Source: JBFMFH01 sp040752275 (GTDB taxonomy: Bacteria; Acidobacteriota; Vicinamibacteria; Vicinamibacterales; JAKQTR01). From it: a stretch of DNA of 24,589 nt. Shown piece after piece: positions 21,201-24,589 of this stretch (the first letter of the stretch is position 1; the number at the start of each line of letters is the position of its first letter). The notes under the pieces were generated by a model, which was not told the DNA's origin, did no database searches, and was given only the letters and a program-made list of their open reading frames with translations. The translations under genes were made by a program, and so were the position numbers. Location: positions 1 through 24,589 of the forward strand of contig JBFMFH010000012.1 of assembly GCA_040752275.1 (NCBI GenBank), in the 5' to 3' direction.

Positions 21201-23228
21201 ATGCTCTTGCGTGCGCTCGTCACCGTCATTGCCCTCGTTCTCCTTTCTGGCAACGGCGCGCTCGCCCAGCCCCTGCCCGATCGCTTCCTGACGCTCGTGC
21301 AGGCCCAGGGCGTTGCCGGACGCGAAGGGGCCGTTTGCGACGCGGTGCAGGCCCAGTTGCCGCGGTGGGCCAGACCGCGTGTCGACGAACTCGGGAACCT
21401 GGTCCTCACACTGGGTTCTGGCCGCCCGCACGTCGCGATCGTCGCCAGCCTCGACGAAGGCGGCTACGTCGTCTCGTGTATTTCCGATGACGGGTACCTC
21501 CGTCTGCATCGGCATACGGCAGGCGCGCCCCACCGCCTGGGCGACCAGTTCATGCTCGGGCAGCCCGTCGTGATCAGGACGTCGCACGCTACGCTGGTTC
21601 CCGGCGTGACCGCCACCGAATCCACGCATCTGCGGAGCTTCCTCGGGACTGAAACGAACGCGCGGGTCCGAAGTGTGCAAGACCTCTGGGTGGATGTCGG
21701 CGCCAGAAATGCGGCCGAGGTCCAGCGGCTCGGCATCAGACTCCTCGACACTGTCAGCTTGAGGGAGCGAGCCCAGGCGCTGGCCGCAGGCCGCGTTGCC
21801 GGGGTGAGCACCCGCGCCAGGGCGGGCGCCCAGGCGCTCGTCGAGGTGCTCCGGGCATACTCCTCGCCGCCGGCTCCGCAAGGGACCATCACCCTTGCCT
21901 GGGTGGCTCAGTCGCAGTTCGGCGGGCGGGGCCTGGCGCGCCTCGCCCGGACCATGCAACCGGACCACGCGATCCTGCTCTCGCCCGAACCGTCGCGCCG
22001 GTGGTCGCCCCCTGCAGGCTGGGAGAAGACGAGCGTCGTCCACAAGTCCGTGCCGGCGTTGTTCACGGATACGCCGGTCGAGGTGGTGGACAGCCGCGAC
22101 ATCGCTGCGCTTGCGCTGGAGCTCACGCGAACGGCCGGCCTGGCGTCCTCCCCTGCCGGCGCCCCTATGGAGCCCGCCCCCGCACCGGCGACTGCGGCGG
22201 TGGCGCAGCCGGTTCTGTCCCCGACCTTTACGGTGCTGAAATCGCTCATCGAGACCAGCGGCGTGTCCGGGCAGGAGGGGCCGGTCAGGGACGCCATCCT
22301 GAGACAGATTCCGGCCTGGGCGAACCCCCAGGTCGATGCGAAGGGCAACATCACCGTCACCTTCGGGGCGGGCGGTCAGGAGTTGTTGTTCATCGCGCAC
22401 ATGGACGAGATCGGGTTCGAGATTACCGGTATTCGCGACGATGGACGCGCGATGGTGCGCACGCGAGGCGGGATGGTGCTGTCCCTGTACGAAGCACACC
22501 CCGTCCTGGTGCAGACGCCGGGAGGGCCTGTTCCCGCTGTCGTGGCGCCGCGGGACGACTACCAGTCTGCGACGACGCAGCTGCCGGACATCAAGACGCT
22601 CGCGCTGTACTTCGGCACAGTATCGGCAGCGGAGACCGAGGCGCTGGGCGTCCGGGCGGGACAGACCGCTACGGTCCGAAAGCGTTTCGAACCCCTGGCC
22701 GGGACGAGAGCCACCGGAAGGTCGATGGACGACCGCGGGGGTTCGACGGCACTCCTGCTCGCGCTGCGGACCATCAATCCGTCCGCTGTGAGAAACCGCG
22801 TGAGCTTCGCGTGGACGGTCGAAGAGGAGACGGGGCTTGCCGGCGCCCGCGCACTGGCTGAACGACTCCACCCGGCTGTGGCGTTCGCCGTGGACACGTT
22901 CGTGACGTCGGACGCGCCGCTCGATGTGCAGCATCTGGCGCACGCGCCGCTCGGCGGGGGCGCTGTGCTTCGAATCCTCGACAGCCGTTCGATGGCAGCG
23001 CCGATGACGATCGACAGGGTGCTCATGCTGGCGCAGGTGGCCGGCGTCCCCCTCCAGCTCGGGATGACGCTGGGCGGCACCGACGCGGCGGCCTTCAGCG
23101 CGGGAGGCGCCGCCGACATCGGCCTGTCGTGGCCGGGACGCTATTCGCATTCGCCGGTCGAGGTGATCGACGAACAGGACCTGAATGCGCTCGCGAAGCT
23201 GATCGGCTTGCTGGCGGCGAGATACTGA
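21201..23228 (+). CDS. Exported tandem M42-type metallopeptidase with degenerate first domain
   Basis: 675 aa from ATG 21201 (GGAGG 10 bases upstream; the open frame upstream overlaps rrf2 and is not coding). Residues 1-22 are a signal peptide ending ALA, so it is exported, unusual for M42 peptidases, which are mostly cytosolic. Two homologous halves follow, about 25-315 and 340-675, joined by a Pro/Ala linker. The second half has M42 metal/catalytic residues: His400 and Asp402 (AHMDEIG), Asp510-Asp511 (SMDDRGG), Glu541-543 (TVEEETG), Asp565 and His650 (YSHSP). In the first half the equivalents are largely lost: Ser83 for His400, Gln-Ser-Gln (237-239) for Glu541-543, and Asp290 for His650. 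M42 enzymes are aminopeptidases or endoglucanase-like; the second domain may be active. Each half is about 290-335 aa against about 350 for a single-domain member. Confidence 0.85.
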   Translation: MLLRALVTVIALVLLSGNGALAQPLPDRFLTLVQAQGVAGREGAVCDAVQAQLPRWARPRVDELGNLVLTLGSGRPHVAIVASLDEGGYVVSCISDDGYLRLHRHTAGAPHRLGDQFMLGQPVVIRTSHATLVPGVTATESTHLRSFLGTETNARVRSVQDLWVDVGARNAAEVQRLGIRLLDTVSLRERAQALAAGRVAGVSTRARAGAQALVEVLRAYSSPPAPQGTITLAWVAQSQFGGRGLARLARTMQPDHAILLSPEPSRRWSPPAGWEKTSVVHKSVPALFTDTPVEVVDSRDIAALALELTRTAGLASSPAGAPMEPAPAPATAAVAQPVLSPTFTVLKSLIETSGVSGQEGPVRDAILRQIPAWANPQVDAKGNITVTFGAGGQELLFIAHMDEIGFEITGIRDDGRAMVRTRGGMVLSLYEAHPVLVQTPGGPVPAVVAPRDDYQSATTQLPDIKTLALYFGTVSAAETEALGVRAGQTATVRKRFEPLAGTRATGRSMDDRGGSTALLLALRTINPSAVRNRVSFAWTVEEETGLAGARALAERLHPAVAFAVDTFVTSDAPLDVQHLAHAPLGGGAVLRILDSRSMAAPMTIDRVLMLAQVAGVPLQLGMTLGGTDAAAFSAGGAADIGLSWPGRYSHSPVEVIDEQDLNALAKLIGLLAARY

Positions 23229-23244
23229 AGCAGGCAGCGGGCGA

Positions 23245-23290
23245 CCCCTCGACGTCGCCCGGGGCGGCCCCTCGACGTCGCTCGGGGCAG
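23245..23290. repeat. 23-bp tandem repeat, two copies
   Basis: Two adjacent 23-bp units (23245-23267 and 23268-23290), both starting CCCCTCGACGTCGC and differing at two positions. The unit holds the palindrome CGACGTCG. It lies just after the peptidase stop, before heptamer array F. Confidence 0.8.
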
Positions 23291-23304
23291 GCGGGCGACG
23301 GGGA

Positions 23305-23346
23305 AGGAGTCAGGAGTCAGGAGGGATCCGCAATCCGCGATCCGCA
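23305..23346. repeat. Heptanucleotide tandem array F (AGGAGTC then ATCCGCA, three each)
   Basis: Units are AGGAGTC, AGGAGTC, AGGAGGG, then ATCCGCA, ATCCGCG, ATCCGCA. Two unit types abut in one 42-bp array without breaking the 7-bp phase. It lies 23 bases before the flavoenzyme ATG, so its AGGAG motifs are too far upstream to be the ribosome binding site. Confidence 0.85.
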
Positions 23347-23369
23347 CTCGGATGCGACAGGGTTGAGCC

Positions 23370-24485
23370 ATGAGTCGCCGTCATTCGGTCATCGTGGTCG
23401 GTGGTGGAGTGATCGGCAGTGCCATCGCCGCCGAACTCGCCAGCCGTGGCACACGGGTGGCCCTGGCCGACATGCGTGCGCCGGGGCGGGGCGCGACCCA
23501 GGCCGCCGCTGGAGCCCTCGTCCCGTTCATCGAGGGCCATGAGGGTGGGCCGCTGCTGGATCTCGGGCTTCGCAGCCTGGCGAGGTACGACGAGTTCGTC
23601 GACCGGGCGCGTCGCGACAGCCGCATGGATGTCGAGTACGCTCGCTGCGGTTCGCTCGAGGTGGCCACCGACCAGGCCGGCGCCGTTCGCTTGAAGGCAG
23701 CCGGCGCTCTGCTCACCAAGTTCGGAATCACCAATGAGTACCTCGACACGGCGGCCGTCCGAGCCGCCGAGCAGGAGCTGTCGGAGACCGTCACGGCCGG
23801 GCTGCTGGTGCCGGGCCACGGCTATGTCGTCGCGCGACAGCTCTCGGCTGCGCTCGTGGCCGCTGCAAGCCGGCTGGGGTGCGAGATCCTGGATGCCGCT
23901 CGCGTCACGGCGATTGACGCCGATGCCGGCGGCGCCGTGCGGGTGCTGTTCGAGGACCGCGAAATGACTGCGCCGCACGTCGTGCTCGCTGCCGGGAGCT
24001 GGGCCGGCCAGGTCGATATCGCAGGCGAGCGGCTCCCCGTTCGGCCGGTCCGCGGACAGTTGCTTCGGCTGGCCTGGCCCGGGCGTTTGCCGGAGGGAAT
24101 CCTCTGGAGCGAAGACTGCTCCATCGTCCCGCTCCGCGATGGGACACTGCTCGCCGGCGCGACGAGCGAGGATGCCGGCTTCGACGAACAGCCGGCCGTC
24201 GCCGGTGTCAGGGACCTGCTCGAGGCGACCTGCGCCCTCCTGCCCCTGGCTTGGCGGGCCGGGTTCAGCGAAGTGCGCACGGGTCTGCGTCCGGCAACCA
24301 GAGACGACCTCCCGATAGTCGGGCCCTCGCGCCGCGTGCCGGGTCTCGTGTTTGCCGCCGGCCATCACCGCAACGGGGTGCTCCTGGCACCGCTGACCGC
24401 ACAGGTCGTTGCCGACTTCATCCTGGAGCGCAAGGCCGACGCCGTTCTTGCAGCCCTCGGGCCGGAGCGATTCGGGGCCCTCTAA
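23370..24485 (+). CDS. FAD-dependent oxidoreductase, glycine oxidase (ThiO)/DAO-like
   Basis: 371 aa flavoprotein. The FAD-binding Rossmann motif is VVGGGVIGSAIAAELASRG (9-27). The C-terminal block TGLRPATRDDLPIVGP followed by AAGHHRNGVLLAPLTAQVV is characteristic of glycine oxidase ThiO and related D-amino-acid oxidases. ThiO oxidises glycine to the imine used for the thiazole of thiamine. No other thi gene is in the window, so thiamine synthesis is not confirmed and a sarcosine/D-amino-acid oxidase role is possible. The ATG follows a heptamer array by 23 bases, and I see no strong Shine-Dalgarno. It is transcribed in the same direction as the peptidase, 141 bases downstream. Confidence 0.82.
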   Translation: MSRRHSVIVVGGGVIGSAIAAELASRGTRVALADMRAPGRGATQAAAGALVPFIEGHEGGPLLDLGLRSLARYDEFVDRARRDSRMDVEYARCGSLEVATDQAGAVRLKAAGALLTKFGITNEYLDTAAVRAAEQELSETVTAGLLVPGHGYVVARQLSAALVAAASRLGCEILDAARVTAIDADAGGAVRVLFEDREMTAPHVVLAAGSWAGQVDIAGERLPVRPVRGQLLRLAWPGRLPEGILWSEDCSIVPLRDGTLLAGATSEDAGFDEQPAVAGVRDLLEATCALLPLAWRAGFSEVRTGLRPATRDDLPIVGPSRRVPGLVFAAGHHRNGVLLAPLTAQVVADFILERKADAVLAALGPERFGAL

Positions 24486-24509
24486 CCCCTAGTGCCCTGG
24501 AACCGTGAT

Positions 24510-24578
24510 GCCTTGCAGAAGTCCCGGAGCGCGGCGCCCGGCTGGCAAGGCGCGACGACTGAGCATACTCCCGGTATG
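24510..24578. repeat. Structured intergenic sequence with nested inverted repeats
   Basis: GCCTTGC (24510-24516) and GCAAGGC (24545-24551) form a perfect 7-bp stem enclosing a GC-rich loop. Next to it CATAC-TCCCG-GTATG (24564-24578) forms a second small hairpin. No gene is visible in the last 104 bases. It may be a dispersed intergenic repeat or the leader of a gene beyond the edge. Confidence 0.45.
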
Positions 24579-24589
24579 TGAGGGAGGAG

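Noticed and set aside
21174..23150. A 658-codon open frame opposite the peptidase gene
   Set aside because: Arg/His/Pro-rich translation without domains; long antisense frames are common in GC-rich coding DNA, and the sense strand encodes a clear M42 protein.

Overview
The window is 24.6 kb of GC-rich, gene-dense bacterial DNA. The gene content (split MacA/MacB-type export genes, SfsA, a group II decarboxylase, a class I benzoyl-CoA reductase) and the dispersed heptanucleotide repeats between genes suggest an anaerobe or facultative anaerobe, perhaps Acidobacteriota. There is no rRNA or other lineage marker, so that assignment is an inference. I found no tRNA, rRNA, CRISPR array, transposase or origin.

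Layout. (1) Positions 5-4560, minus strand: a four-gene ABC export operon of periplasmic adaptor, ATPase and two FtsX-type permeases. (2) Positions 4561-5206: a repeat-rich intergenic stretch with a strong hairpin, a REPIN-like inverted pair and direct repeats. (3) Positions 5207-9585: sfsA, a PLP-dependent decarboxylase, a membrane-anchored Pro-rich/glycine-zipper protein and an isoprenylcysteine-methyltransferase-like membrane protein. (4) Positions 9641-10948, minus strand: a DRE-TIM (isopropylmalate/homocitrate synthase-like) enzyme, divergent from the next operon. (5) Positions 11290-21127, plus strand: a benzoyl-CoA degradation operon, had-oah-GNAT-dch-bcrC-bcrB-bcrA-bcrD-SDR-GNAT-rrf2. 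(6) Positions 21201-24485: an exported tandem M42-type peptidase and a glycine-oxidase-like flavoenzyme.

How the main operon works. BcrCBAD spends ATP and reduced ferredoxin to dearomatise benzoyl-CoA to cyclohexa-1,5-diene-1-carboxyl-CoA. Dch hydrates this, Had oxidises the alcohol, and Oah hydrates and cleaves the ring to 3-hydroxypimelyl-CoA. The SDR is a plausible next dehydrogenase. This is the Thauera-type route. Most genes overlap by 4 bases (ATGA or GTGA), so translation is probably coupled. A strong sigma-70-like promoter (TTGACG-17-TATATA) precedes had. The operon ends with a GNAT acetyltransferase and an Rrf2 regulator, which recalls the BadL/BadM control pair of Rhodopseudomonas palustris. 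A paralogous GNAT sits inside the operon.

The most unusual DNA-level feature is a family of heptanucleotide tandem arrays at six intergenic or gene-end sites. Several supply a stop codon, and two sit at joints of the benzoyl-CoA operon where neighbours otherwise overlap by 4 bases. No ferredoxin, ferredoxin reductase or benzoate-CoA ligase gene lies in the window.
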